From Stachybotrys elegans (lineage: Eukaryota; Ascomycota; Sordariomycetes; Hypocreales; Stachybotryaceae): a DNA stretch of 64,000 nt. Position 1 is the stretch's first letter. Each line of letters starts with the position of its first letter. The translations under genes were made by a program, and so were the position numbers. The stretch is from contig JAGPNK010000009.1 in NCBI GenBank assembly GCA_020746835.1, forward strand, positions 558,001 through 622,000, read 5' to 3'. The notes beneath the pieces are model-generated. The model ran no database searches, had not been told where the DNA came from, and saw only the letters and a list, made by a program, of their open reading frames with translations. Of this stretch, positions 43,151-54,913 are shown piece after piece.

Positions 43151-45157
43151 TCATTTGCTATCCTCTCGGTCTACCGTGCCAACCTGTCCAAGTTCTCCAC
43201 GCCCCTCTCGCGTGGCTTGCTCCGGCTTAACTAGCCTAAGAGGCCTATACCTAGGCTCCCACATCTGCTCGCGAATCCATTCCTCCAAGTCGGAATCCTC
43301 CTCGGGTATGTCCTTCTCCGTGGCCACTCCTTCGCTGACGGCCGCCCGGATCACGTCCCGGGCGACTCGGAGACTCACATCTCTCACTACCTCGACGTCT
43401 GGGAGCAAGGGCGCTGTCGGATTCTCCAGCGCGGGGCTGAGGGCGGCCGCGCTCTGGACGGCAGCCACGAGCATGCGATCGGTCAGGAGCCGCGCACGTG
43501 AAAGCACGCAGCCGAGCCCGATACCGGGAAAAACGACGGAGTTGTTGCATTCTGCAATCTCGACGGTGATTTCCTCGCCGTCTTTACCCCATGGACCAGT
43601 GACAGGATCAAAGGGTGAGCCGGTGGCGACTTGGGCTTTGCCATTAGTCCATTTTAAAAGGTCCGCTGGCTTCGCCTCATGGAGACGCGTGGGGTTGGAA
43701 AGAGGAAAGATGATGGGCCGTGGCGTGTGTTCAGCCATAGCTTTGACGATATCCTCGGTAAAGGCCCCGGGAACGGTCGAGGTTCCTATGAGGACATTGG
43801 GGCGAACGGCCTGGACTACGGACAGGAGGCTCAAGTCCTTGCCTTTCCATTCTGCAGTTTCTTTAAGATAGGCTTTGTATTGATGAGATAGGTCTTCTTT
43901 GGTTGTAAGAAGACCCGGCTTGTCAATGAGCCTAGTGAAGGTCAGAATGAGACAAGGACCCAAGGGGATGACTTACCATATCTGCTTGGCCGCTTCATCT
44001 TCACTGATGTTACGCTCCGTAGCAATAGCACTTCGTACCTGATCTGCTATGCCGAGCCCTGCGCTGCCGGCACCAAAGACAACCATACGGACATCGCTGA
44101 GCTTTTGCCCGGCAACATGCAGAGCTGCCATGATGGCAGCAAGAGTCACGCATCCCGTTCCTTGGACGTCGTCATTGAAGCAGGGAATCTTGGGGCGATA
44201 CATTTCGAGAAAGCGACGTGCTGCCACATGTTAATACCGCTGACAACGCTGCATATCAGAGTATACCTGCCATTTGCCAGCCCGAAATCCTCAAAATGAA
44301 TGTAAGCGCGAGGATAGAGCTTCCGGGCCGCCTGCACAAACGAGTCGACAAACTTGTCGTACTCCTCACCTCTGACTCGCTTCTGTCGCAGCCCCAGGTA
44401 AAGGTCATCTTCCAGAAGCTTTTCATTGTCCGTTCCGCAGTCGAGAACAACCGGCAGGCTGCGGTTGGGATGGATGCCGGCGCACAGGGTGGTTAGGACG
44501 AGTTTTGCGACGGAGATGAGAACCCCTCCCACACCTTGATCTCCGATGCCCAGGATCTCCTCGCCATCTGAGTCCTCTCTGATCAGCAGGTGCAGCCGGT
44601 GGATGGTTCATGTACTGACCCGTTACAACAATGTAGTCTATGTCTTCAGGCTGACCCCACTGAGCAAGATCATGGAGGATGCGGTCTTGATCGTTGATGT
44701 TGAGGAAGCAGCCTTCAGGCCGCCGGAATATTCTCGAGTAATTTTGTATGGCATCGCCTTCCGTAGGAGTGTATACGATGCTGAACATCTCCTTCATGTG
44801 CTCCTGCAGAAGCTAGACATGTCTTAGCACCGATGAATGGAACTGAACTTGGCCTAGACACACCTTGTAGTAGAGCACTTCATTCTGAACCTTGAGTGAT
44901 TCGAGGAATGTGTTCTTAGCCAAATCATCCGACCGCGTGGAGTACTGTTGATAGGCACGCTTGGTCTGCTGCTCTAGTGTCTGAACGCTCTGGGGGACAA
45001 GGCTGGTGAGGTTGAACTCGCGGCGTTCCTCCGGAGGGAAAGCAGACCCCTTATTGAGGTATGCAGTGTTGAGAAGAGCAGCGCCATGGATGGCACAGTC
45101 TATTGGGCTGCTGGTGCTGAGGGGAAGATGGGCGTATTTTGCCGACTTGGACGACAT
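43151..45157 (-). CDS. Malic enzyme (NAD(P)-dependent, decarboxylating)
   Basis: Converts L-malate to pyruvate and CO2 while reducing NAD(P). Five exons on the minus strand: 45157-44864, 44812-44620, 44567-44271, 44220-43977 and 43931-43151, giving 602 residues. Recognisable blocks: FSIVYTPTEGDAIQNYSRIF, the DGEEILGIGDQGVGG motif, VVLDCGTDNEKLLEDDLYLG, YIHFEDFGLANARRFLEMYR, IPCFNDDVQGTGCVTLAAIM and the dinucleotide-binding MVVFGAGSAGLGIADQV. The third intron (44270-44221) starts with GC instead of GT; only this choice restores GLANARRFLEMY, while using the nearby GT shifts the frame to an early stop. No clear mitochondrial presequence is visible from the ATG at 45157; an in-frame ATG at 45223 would add 22 residues. 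I cannot decide NAD versus NADP preference. Confidence 0.92.
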
Positions 45158-46147
45158 GGTTGCGAAGGCGGATGTTGTTTGCTGTTTCAACGGCCAAACC
45201 AAGCCAAGACAATGATCAGTCAATCATGCACGATCTATCAGATCCTAATAAAGAAGCAAGCGCTGTTTTATTACTAGTCTGGAGGGACTTCCCAACCTTG
45301 TTCTTGTTCTTGCCAGTTGTGGGATCTGGCTCACATGCCGATAGGTAGTGACGTAAAGATGCAGGATGGCCTGCACCACAGGCTGCGCTAAAGCCACACA
45401 ATAGAGGCAGCGGCCCAACACGAGAAAACATGGGAGGTCAGATGTGCTGCAATCTACGCCCGCAACGGACAACTTCGGCCGTGGCTACGCCATTCATGAT
45501 TCAAGGCCAAAAGGGGACAGAGAGACATGTCGGAGCTCTAGGAGCCACGCCCGTGTGGGAAGAATAGCTGCAGCCACCCTCAGAGAAGGCGCACGCAGAA
45601 AAAAAACAGGCGTGGACTATGATGGTCCTTTATCTTTTCTTGCAGGTTTTCAAAGCAGCGCAACCGGCTCCCGAAGAAGCCGAATGAGCTGCCCCCTCCA
45701 CGAACATCCCAAGCCAACTCCCAGAACACCGCACAAAACATGCGCTGCAAGGAAGCCCTTCCCTGAGGAAGACCCGTTGGTACCGCGGGTAGCTTGGGGT
45801 GAAGAAGCTGCGGGAAGTCATACACCGACTGATCCGTCGCGAGCGCGACCTACCTGGAATTTGCTGTGGCCTAATGAATATCCCGACCATGGGGGTACGG
45901 CGGCTGTGCATGGTGTCCCATCCACATGTCTTTTTTTTAAACTTGAAGTTGCTCCTTGTTGCGACGGTGACTGTTGAAAGAAAAGGGAAATTTTCAGACA
46001 GGCCAGGGAGGTGAAAGGCGCGCAAGTGGAGCACGGGAAATGTTGCATATAACCAGCACAGTCAGTTTAACGGGGCGGCACTTCAACACCACTTCTTCGT
46101 CTCATGATACCTGGAGCAATTCGGCTACGAATGGCCCGAGATTTAGT
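45158..46147. other. Intergenic region, malic enzyme leader side
   Basis: About 1 kb between the malic enzyme start and the beta-mannosidase end. A plus-strand open frame at 45444-45977 has a composition unlike real proteins here and matches nothing, so I call no gene. Confidence 0.5.
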
Positions 46148-48802
46148 CTAATTCAACATGCCCAAGTATCGCGTAGTCAGGACCGTTCCCCCGCTCGCCC
46201 CCTTGACGCCTATCCTCACCACCTCCCCAGGCACCACATCAATCAGATTATCCTCAAAGACCACCTCGTCCGCCTCGCACTCCACCGCCACGCCCTTGAC
46301 CGGCACCTCTGCGCTCAGCGCGACCGACTTGCCATCCGCAGACAGCTCCGCGACCAGATGCTTGGGCTTCTGCAGGTGCAGGTACTTGAGCGGCTCCGGC
46401 CAGTTGACGTACCGCGCGATCTGCTTGCCGTCCTGGTACAGGTACGCCGCGACGACGGTGCGCGCCTCTAAGCCCGCGTTGGGCTTGGCGACGGGCACCT
46501 CGAAGGCGGCGATTTCGGTCGAGGCGTCGGCTGCCAGAGTGATCTTGGAGGCGACGGTCTGCGAGTAGGTTTCCCGGCCCGTCTTCACGTCCCAGGCCTT
46601 GACGACGCAGTCTGCCTCGATGTCCTCGAGGGTAAGGTTGGAGCCCCAGATTTCAATCTTGGTCTCTACGTCGACATCGACGCGCGAGTGCTTGGTCTTG
46701 GTCGTCTTCTCCTCCCTGCGCGTCATGCCGACCGACACGGGTGCCATCTCCCGCTTGACCGTGTAGTAGGCGTGCTTGGGCCGCAGATAGTAGTCGCAGA
46801 TGGCCCACGACGTCACGGGCCAGCAGTCGTTGATCTGCCAAACGAGTGCGCCGCCGCAGTACTCGCGGCCGGGTCCGCGCCACTCGCGCTTCCACAGGCG
46901 GTACGCCGAGGCCAGACACTCAGCCTGCATGAGCTGAGTGCTGTAGACAAAGTGCTCCAGCGGATCGGGTGCGTATCGCATGTTCTCGACGAGGTACAGA
47001 GCGAGGCGCCGCTCATGTCCGTCGGCCTTGTTGTGGAAATCGACCGTCGAGGATTGCGGGTAGCGATCCGGATCGTCTTTACCCAGCGGCAGGTAGGCGT
47101 CGATGGTCTTGACGGACGGGAACGCCTCCATGCCAAACTCGGAGACGAAGCGACCCACGAGCTTGTCAAAGTTCTGGTACTTCTCCTGCGAGCCGTGCCA
47201 GACGTTCCACTGGTGAATATCACCAACTGTCGCATCCGAGGTGGGCTTGCCGGCTCCCCAGGGGCTGCCGGGGTGATAGTAAGTCTTGGGTATGAGCTTA
47301 GCGCATACGTCGGGCAGGATCTTCTCGTAGATGTACCGGGCAGGGAAGTCTGTGTTGAGCCAGCTGTCTGCGTCCTTGTTTTCGTAGTCATAGGTGAGGT
47401 TAATGCTCTCGGCCAGCGCATAGTCCTCGTTGTTGCCGGCCCAGATGGCCATGCAAGGGTGGTGCCTGAGCCTCTTGACATTCGCCTCGGCCTCGCGTTC
47501 AATTGACTTGAGCAACTCTGGCCAGCAGGGGTAATTTCCACAGCCAAACATAAAATCTTGCCACACGAGAATGCCGATTTCGTCGCATGCCTCGTAGAAG
47601 GCCTCTTCTTCGTAGATGCCACCTCCCCATACCCGGATCATGAACTGGTTCCCATCCGCTACTAGTTTCACCCAGTCGTGGTAGCGTTTCTTGGAGATAC
47701 GAGGGATGAAGTTGTCGGCAGGAATCCAGTTGCTTCCGCCGCAGAAGATTGGAATGTTGTTGACCTTGAAGAAGAAGCTCGTCCCCGGCTGGTCTTTGAG
47801 AGGCTCTTGAACGAGCTCGATCTTGCGCAAGCCGATCGACTTGGTCGCCTTGTCCACGGGGTCCTCTCCATCGAACAGCGTCGCGGTGAGGGTATAGAGC
47901 GGCTGTTCACCGTACCGGTGAGGGTACCAGAGCTTGGGATCGTCGATCGAAAAGGCGGCCTTTGCGTTGCTGGCGACGTCGACTGACTGGGAAGACACGG
48001 CTTCCCCCTTTATGGATAGCTCGAATTCAACTCGAGAAGCCCGGCCCTCGACATCGGCGTAGGCGACGACCTTGGCGTTGTCGAGCGAGTCGCTGATGCT
48101 GATGTCGGCAAAGAGGTCGGTGATGCGGGACTCGTACACTTCGAGACGAATTGGTCTCCAGGGACCGCATGTGAGGGTGACGGGACCCCAATCCCACCCC
48201 TACGACTGTTAGCTCTGCGGTGTGTATCGATATTGTCAAGGGTGTCTACCTACCCAGTGGTATTGTGCCTTTCTGACAGCAAGCCTGGAGTTGTCACCGT
48301 TCCAGCAAGCCCACTTGTGGTCTGTGTAGTTGTCCACCAGCTTCCAGCCTCGTAGGTAGGCGCTGTCAAAGGTAATGGCGAGCTCGTTGTCGCCGTCCTT
48401 GCTGAGGGTCTCGGTAACGTCCACTCTCTCTGGGGTAAACATGTTGTCCGTTTGGAGGATCGTCTTGCCATTCAGGACAACCGTGGCAAATGTATCCAAC
48501 CCATCAAAGGCTAGGATCGCCTTGCTCCTGTGGTTCACGCTGGGGCTCGGGAATGACGTCTTATAGACCCAGACGGCCTCGCCAACCCACTGGATATCGA
48601 GCTCATTCTTTCCGATGTAGGGGTCGGGGATGAGTTTGTGATGGAGAAGGTCGAGGTGGACGTTGGTAGGGAATTGAGCGACGGGGAGGAATGAGCTGTC
48701 CTCTTTGTCGGCCTGTTTGAACTGCCAGCCCTGGTCGATGGACGTCACATGCATGGCGACCATTGTCGCAGGATCCAGGTCAATTGCGGGTAAGGAGGAC
48801 AT
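46148..48802 (-). CDS. mndB: Beta-mannosidase, GH2 family, intracellular (type B)
   Basis: Glycoside hydrolase that removes non-reducing beta-mannose from mannan and N-glycan oligosaccharides. Exons 48802-48254 and 48199-46148 on the minus strand are joined over a 54-nt intron; 866 residues. The junction gives the typical KAQYHWGWDWGP. GH2 landmarks: an N-terminal sugar-binding domain (FPTNVHLDLLHHKLIPDPYI), PIFCGGSNWIPADNFIPR, IRVWGGGIYEEEAFYEACDE, WAGNNEDY holding the putative acid/base Glu, and GRFVSEFGMEAFPSVK with the nucleophile Glu in SEFG. There is no signal peptide, as in clade B enzymes, which act on imported or cytosolic oligosaccharides. The first 16 residues (before MHVTSIDQGWQFKQ) are not conserved in my experience, so translation may start at the Met14 or Met17 codon. 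Confidence 0.95.
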
Positions 48803-50101
48803 GGGCGGACAGAGAAACAGAGGGAGCGAGGAGAGGAGGCTGCGCAGGTACTTGTATGTCTGGGTTGAGACGGGGGATTCTGGTGGCTACTCTGATGCGC
48901 CAGAGACCGATGTATGCCGATGCGGAGATGCTCGCTCGGTCCATGGGGACCAGACCAGGATGCGCACATGCGGGGTGACGGTGAGGGGCAGATTGGATCG
49001 AGGTGGGGGAATGCGAGGAACGAAGAAGGGCCTGGTCGTGGAAACGCGTGCAGCTATCGGGGGAAAAGAATGCAGGTAAAGGTTGGCACTGGGCAGCCGA
49101 CCATGACAAGAGGTTGCTGCCATGAATATGGAGTCCCACAGATTTCTTCAAGCCATTGGCGGCCGCCCAAGCTCTTGTTTTAGAGCTCCAAGCACAAACA
49201 CCATCGGCTCTGAGCGGCCTCTAGTCGTTGAAGATCCTATCCCAAAGATGCTAGTTCAACGGCATGAGCTACGGCACGTGTCCAACATAGATACTTTGAG
49301 CTGAAAACAATAGAATATTCTATCTACAGCCGTAAGACCCGGCCGTGGCCCTGGATGCATGCAGCACCCAAGAAAATCGGCGTACTTCCAGGCCATTGAC
49401 AACCCGGCGTCCTGTTAGCACAGAGTCTATGTGAAGCCAGACGACTCTGGACCGGATCCGATCTTGTGTCCACGCCCGGGCGATGATCCCGGGCCCAGAT
49501 CCACCTTGTGTGGCGACCGAGTAGGAAAGCTTGTCGTCTCCGGAGCAAAGCCCTCCGCGACCACCACCGCGTGCTGAGCTCCTCGGTCGGTCCTCCAACA
49601 TCCGTGCTCGGCGGCTGGAACCCGTCCGACTTTCCCTCGTGGCCCTGGAGCCTCAAGCTTCCGTCCATCGACGGATGGACGACCAGCGAAGGAAGGTTCA
49701 CGGCAGTTGACATCGGCACAGACGCTTGACGGTAGGGGTGCAATGGCAGACAGGATTTGCTATCATCTCTTCCATTATCAACGAACCTCTTCGGCCCTTT
49801 GCCGGGTCTGCTGTACCTACAGGTTCTCCTTCACCGCACCAGCGGGAGAACCGAGTGAAAAAGAAACAAATGAAAACGCCCAAGACGCTTAATTCAGCGA
49901 ACTCATCAAAGGACATTCAACGACCTCGTTCTGCGGCCCTTGCCTTCAAGCCGACCTCTTCCCCCCTCTCGCAGAATGGTATATCCAAGACGCTCCAACA
50001 TCGCCATACCTAGAACAGAAAAGGATCAAGGCAAAAAGACAACACAAGGACCTTCCCTAAAGAAGAGAGAGAAAAAAAACCAACAGGTTAGGAAAATGAG
50101 G
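48803..50101. other. Intergenic region
   Basis: About 1.3 kb with no supportable gene. It contains the beta-mannosidase promoter and the 3' UTR of the Rab gene. Open frames on both strands (for example minus 49324-49743) overlap each other and resemble no family. Confidence 0.5.
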
Positions 50102-51380
50102 CTAGCAGCAGTTCCCGCCTCTTCGGCGGTTGCTCAGCGTAAACACCTCCTCCCACTCTCGCAACACACCCGTTGGCCCGCGGCTCTTGCCACGGCGCCG
50201 CCGGCGCGGGCCGCTGAACGGGTCGTCCACCGTCGCCCCCGTCATGGAGCTCTTGATGCTGCCGCCGTCGCTGGCCGTGTTCCAGCCCCCGCTGTCACCG
50301 TACTGGATGCCGCTCATGGGATCGTCGGGGTCAATCTCCCCGAGCTCGATCTTTGTGAGGATCATCCGCGCCAGCCGCTCAAAGATCTCGTCGACGCCCT
50401 CACCCGTGAAGGCGCTCGCCTCTGTCACTACCGAGATGCCCGACTGGCTGGCCCAGTGCGTGGCCTCGCTGCTCGATATCTCTCTGCCTTCGGGGGCGAT
50501 CGTGGCTCGCTGCTGGGACCCGGCGCCGACGGAGCCGAAGCGGTCGCGGACCGTGGACGTGCTCGCCATGGACATGGACATGGAGCCGGCCGAGGCACCG
50601 GCGGTGATGGTTGCGTCGGAGCCCACGCTGCTGGGCGTCGTAGAGGGCATGTCTTGGTAGGCGGGGTGATCCGAAGCCAAGTCCAGCTTGTTTCCCACCA
50701 GGAGGAGGCTCAGCCGCGGGGATGCCAGCGCGCGCGCATCGTTGAGAAACGGCTGCAACGCTCGAAAGGATCCGTGAGACGTAAGATCGTAGACGAGGAT
50801 GGCGCCGGCGGCTCCGCGGTAGTAGGAGCGCGAGACGGACCGGAATCTTTCTGTGCCCGCCGTATCCCAGAGCTATATTGTCACACCAGAGTTAGAGCCC
50901 ATGCGCCGCGCGTTTCCGAGACGGGAACTCGGTGTTGGTGTTGGTGCCGCCATACCTGAAGTTTTATCCGCTTCCGCCGGGATCCCGTGCCGACTTTGAT
51001 GATCTTTGTCGCGAACTCGACGCCGATGGTTTGCGACGACAGTATCCTCCACTCGTTCTTGACGAATCTATGCAATAGACAGGACCTGCGCAGCATAAGC
51101 TAGTGTCCCCCCTCACGTTTATCTGTTGTGTCTGCGCGCGCAGATAGGCCTGCAAGTTTCGAGGGAAATACGCACTTTCCTGTTCCGCTGGGCCCGAGCA
51201 GTATAATCTTGGCCAGATAGTCGTACATGCTCCCGAGTTCCTGCGCCCATCATCAGCGTTTGCCCGCGTGCCGGCGTACTTTCCAGCCGGCTGTCTCGTT
51301 CTCATGGGCGGCCGTACCTGCTCGCGGGAGCCCCCGATGCTGTCCTCGCTTGCGGCGGAGGTGCCTCGCGGCCTCGTCAT
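50102..51380 (-). CDS. Rab4-like small GTPase with long insertion
   Basis: Membrane-trafficking GTPase, probably acting in endosome recycling. Four exons on the minus strand: 51380-51318, 51240-51176, 51085-50956 and 50872-50102; 342 residues. The G1 loop (GPSGTGKS) is created across the second intron. Then come SCLLHRFVKNEW, switch I/effector TIGVEF, G3 WDTAGTERFRSVSRSYYRGA, G4 GNKLD and G5-like TEASAFTGEGVDEIFERLA. The C-terminus is GGNCC, a digeranylgeranylation signal. Between G4 and G5 there is an insertion of about 65 residues rich in Ser, Thr, Ala and Met (ASAGSMSMSMAST), and about 70 basic residues precede the CC tail, which explains the length compared with about 210 in animal Rab4. 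Subfamily is judged from the YDYLAKIILLGPSGTGK start and TKIIKVGTGSRRKRIKLQ. Confidence 0.93.
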
Positions 51381-52162
51381 GGTGGCGGCGTAACGTGCGT
51401 GGGAGGCAAGGCAATTCCTGTGCTGCTGGGAGACGTTTATCGCATGCTTTCCGGAGGGACGCGGGACGAGAATCGAAGCGGCGAGTCAGTTGACGGCGGG
51501 AGTATTTGCGGGAAAAGGATGAAAATGAGAATTTGTGCAGTAGTGGCTTATCGGCGGTGTAGGTGGTGGTTGGTGCTTGTAGGTGGGAGCTGTTGGCGGA
51601 CACTTGGACTGACTTGAGGGACGGGGACTGACTGAATCCATCGTGATGCGATAAGGGGATCGGGAGCTCCACAGGGCGGATTACCTAAGAATTTCCATGG
51701 TCGCTATGACTTACGGGTACGTACCTTGTTATCAGATTTGCACCAGGTACTTGAGACGCACGCGGCCCCAAGCAGGACGAGATGGATACTTTGAAACATT
51801 TCTGCATTCAGGGCATGTACATACATAGCGTTCATGCGGCAATGCGGTCACTAACTGTTTCGCATTAGACCCTGCAAGCAACAGTTGCATACGCATCTAC
51901 GTCACTCCCTTGTCATGGGTGTCGAGTGGACTAACCTCCAGAGGTACTAGGTACCCGAATACTTACTACTAGGTAGTACCCTGATGCTCTGATTATTACA
52001 GTGGCTTGCTTGGTGAGCTATCAGCCGTGCCGAGGTTCACTTGCCCGAAATGGCAATCCCGTGTACCTGTTACCTCCTCGTCGACCTGACATCCCAATAT
52101 CTGTCATTGCTCGTCTCATCACTCAGCGTATTTGTGTTTGAGTGCATGTGTGGTAGCAGAAA
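51381..52162. other. Divergent promoter region of Rab4-like and SDR genes
   Basis: No gene supportable. The Rab side is purine/pyrimidine-skewed leader sequence; the SDR side contains repeated CTAGGTA/GGTAC words near 51945-51980. Confidence 0.5.
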
Positions 52163-53068
52163 ATGAAAATCGAAGGACGGACATTTATCGTCTCTGGCGG
52201 GTAAGCTCTTCCCCTATCCCACACTATTCCGTGTAAATACGTAGTGACTGATCTCTGCCAGCGCATCCGGCTTGGGAAAAGCATGTGTCGAAGAGATATG
52301 CGCCAACGGTGGTAACGCCGCCGTTCTGGACATGAATGAAGAGCTGGGCCAGGAGCTAGCCAAGGAGCTGGGGGGTTCCGTTAGGGTATTCTCCTGCGAT
52401 GTGCTGGACACGCAGAGCATCTCCCGCGCCGTCGAGGGTGCCATCTCGTGGATATCCGAGACGGGCAAGACTCTGGGCGGCGTGATACCCGCTGCCGGTG
52501 TTTCCACGCCAGCAACAGTGCGTGTAGTCAATGCCATGAACGCTGCCGTGTTGCCAGCTCACAGCTTCTACAGATCCTCGACCGAGATGCCAAGGCCTTT
52601 AGCCTAGACGACTTTGACTTCGTCCTCAACGTCAATCTGCGAGGCACCATCGACCTCGTCCGCCAGACGCTCGAGCACCTCGCCAAGGTCGCGCCCGCAG
52701 AACCCGACGGCGAGCGCGGCATCGTCATCATGGTCGCCAGCTCGGCCGCCTTTGACGGCCAAAAGGGCCAGGTGTCGTACTCGGCCAGCAAGGGCGCCGT
52801 CACGGCCATGACGCTGCCCATGGCGCGCGACCTCGCCCGCTACGGCATTCGCGTCGTCACCATCGCGCCGAGCCTGTTCGAGAGCCGCATGACGAGTATG
52901 ATGTCGGGCAAGGTCCGCAAGAGCTTGGAGGGCGCCATGGAGTTCCCGCGGCGAGCTGGGCAGCCGCGCGAATTCGCGCAGTTGGCGAGGCAGGCCATTG
53001 AGAATGCCATGTTGAATGGTGTCGTTATCCGCCTGGATGGAGCCATGCGGATGCCAAGCAAGATGTAA
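52163..53068 (+). CDS. Short-chain dehydrogenase, HSD17B10 / 3-hydroxyacyl-CoA dehydrogenase type 2-like
   Basis: NAD-dependent oxidoreductase. Exons 52163-52200, 52262-52517 and 52574-53068 give 262 residues. The Rossmann glycine motif (SGGASGLGKA) is assembled across intron 1. The catalytic region is VASSAAFDGQKGQVSYSASK, containing the Ser and the YxxxK pair, followed by LPMARDLARYGIRVVTIAPS. The ending (FPRRAGQPREFAQLARQAIE, then MLNGVVIRLDGAMRM) is strikingly like mitochondrial HSD17B10, which oxidises 3-hydroxyacyl-CoAs and steroids. The last three residues are -SKM, a variant type 1 peroxisomal signal, and there is no mitochondrial presequence, so a peroxisomal beta-oxidation role is plausible. 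Substrate and location are inference; the family is firm. Confidence 0.92.
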
Positions 53069-53409
53069 TGTAGGCCATGGAATAGACCGTCTGCGATACC
53101 GGCGGTTACATCCGAGAATAGCCGATGCCCGCGGCTGTCATCGACCAGTGCTTTAGTATGTAGCTACAATACGCGTGTATGTATTGAAAATCCCATCAGT
53201 GTTCCTTCGTGCATGCTTGCTTCATTGCCGGCATATTTGGCAATGCTAGTGTATCATCGATCCAAGGTTAGTCGATAACCACTCAACCCCAACCGCTGGC
53301 GTGCCTATAAACTCATCAACCCCACCTCTTGCATCACCAGCTTCATCAGCTGTCCCGAATAGTAGTGAACTTCACCAATAAGCTTGCCCCCCCTCTGAAG
53401 ATTGGCGAC
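53069..53409. other. Intergenic region between SDR and hydroxyacid dehydrogenase
   Basis: About 340 bp with no gene. It serves as 3' UTR of the first gene and promoter of the second, both on the plus strand. Confidence 0.5.
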
Positions 53410-54541
53410 ATGGAAAGCATCAAGGTTGCTGTACTCGATGACTATCAAGGCTTGTCCAAGCCGCAGTTCGTCAAGCTCGACCCAGCCAAGTTTGACGTTA
53501 CCTATCTTGAAGACACTCTGCTGCCCTACAGCCACAAGGATACTCCGCAGACAGTACAGCATGAACTCGTCCAGAGACTGTCTCCCTACCAGGTGATCAG
53601 TATGTGGGAATCTCCACGAGAGACCTCGGGTTTAACCATGAGCCACAGGCACTATGCGAGAGCGCACACCATTCCCAGCAGACCTCGTCCAGCAGCTGCC
53701 GAACCTCAAGCTCCTGCTCACCACGGGTCTACGCAATGCCGCCCTCGACCTGGAGGCCTTCCGAAAGAGAGGCATTCCTGTCGCCGGGTCATCGGAGCGC
53801 TCTCCCAAGGCGTCCAAGAGCCTCGGCTTCGACAGCACCACGCAGCACTGCGTCGCCATGATCATGGCTCTCGCGCGGGGCATTGCCCAGGACGATCTAT
53901 CCGTCAAGACGGGAGGCTGGCAGCGCCGCACCGCTATGGGACTGGCCGGAAAGACCGTGGGAATCCTCGGGCTCGGTAGGCTGGGCGTCAACGTGGCTAA
54001 AATAATGAATGTCGCCTTCGGCATGAGGGTCATTGCTTGGAGCACGAATCTCACACAGGAGGCTGCCGATGAAAAGGCACAGGGCGCCGGTCTTCCCGTC
54101 GTAAACTCGGATGGCGAGAAGACGTTCAAAGCTGTCAGTCGAGACGAGTTCTTTAGAACGGCAGATGTCATCAGCCTTCACCTCGTGCTCTCCGATCGGA
54201 GCAGGGGCATCGTCAGCGCCAGCGATCTGTCCAAGATGAAACCTTCTGCCATGCTGGTCAACACATCAAGAGGGCCGCTCATTGTCGAGAAGGACCTGCT
54301 CGAGACCGTCAAGGCGGGCCATATTCGAGGCGTCGCGCTCGATGTGTTCGACCTCGAGCCCCTGCCTGCAAACAGCGAGTGGAGGAGCCAGGATTGGGGC
54401 AAGAATGGAACCAGCGAGGTGCTCCTCACTCCTCACATGGGCTACGTGGAGGGGGACCATCTGAGCGACTGGTATCAGCAGCAGGTCGAAAATCTGGAGC
54501 GATGGACCCAAGGACAGGAGCTGACGGATCGACTGGCCTGA
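53410..54541 (+). CDS. D-isomer-specific 2-hydroxyacid dehydrogenase
   Basis: NAD(P)-dependent oxidoreductase interconverting a D-2-hydroxyacid and its 2-oxoacid; the substrate cannot be read from sequence. Exons 53410-53599 and 53649-54541 (intron 49 nt), 360 residues. The N-terminal substrate domain starts VAVLDDYQGLSKPQFVKLDP. The nucleotide fold carries GKTVGILGLGRLGVNVAKIM (GxGxxG). Catalytic residues fit the family: Arg in NTSRGPLI, Glu in DVFDLEPLP and His in LLTPHMGYVEGD. An in-frame ATG at 53329 would add 27 residues without family support, so 53410 is preferred. It stands 341 bp downstream of the short-chain dehydrogenase on the same strand. Confidence 0.93.
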
Positions 54542-54913
54542 GTTGGTGCTGCTCAGCTTGTGATTGTCTACGATGTGACGGACTGCACTCTGTTGACGAG
54601 TCAAGAGTATCTTGCACATCGCCATCACACCTCGGCACCAACCACCACGTCATAGTCTTCAGCTCTCTGGAGGCTTTGTACTGCTATAAAAAAGCTAGCT
54701 CTTAGGCTCTCAGTATCCATCTTCAATTGTAGAATGAGCGTTGCCGTGATGTCCGCCTTCGCCAGCATTCCACTCTGTGGGCACAAGCTGATATCATGCC
54801 ACAATGATCAGCAGCAAATACTCTGGGGAACCCTTTCAGCTCTTGTTAGCCCATCATACCCGACTGTGTCAGGAAAATTTAACGCCATAGCGTTCCCTCA
54901 AGGAGCTCAACGG
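54542..54913. other. Intergenic region with TATA-like sequence
   Basis: 3' UTR of the hydroxyacid dehydrogenase. A TATAAA at 54685-54690 lies 44 nt before an ATG at 54734 that opens a 65-codon frame (54734-54931). The peptide (MSVAVMSAFASIPLCGHKL...) matches nothing I know, so I do not call it a gene. Confidence 0.4.

Noticed and set aside
45444..45977. 177-codon plus-strand frame between malic enzyme and beta-mannosidase
   Set aside because: Composition is Arg/Pro/Ser/Cys-rich without hydrophobic core patterns or a known domain, and it lies where the malic enzyme promoter should be.
46688..47506. 272-codon plus-strand frame antisense to beta-mannosidase
   Set aside because: It lies wholly inside a confidently identified GH2 coding exon; long antisense frames arise from the GC-rich third positions of the real gene.
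49324..49743. 139-codon minus-strand frame
   Set aside because: No family resemblance, overlaps other frames, and the region is best explained as intergenic.
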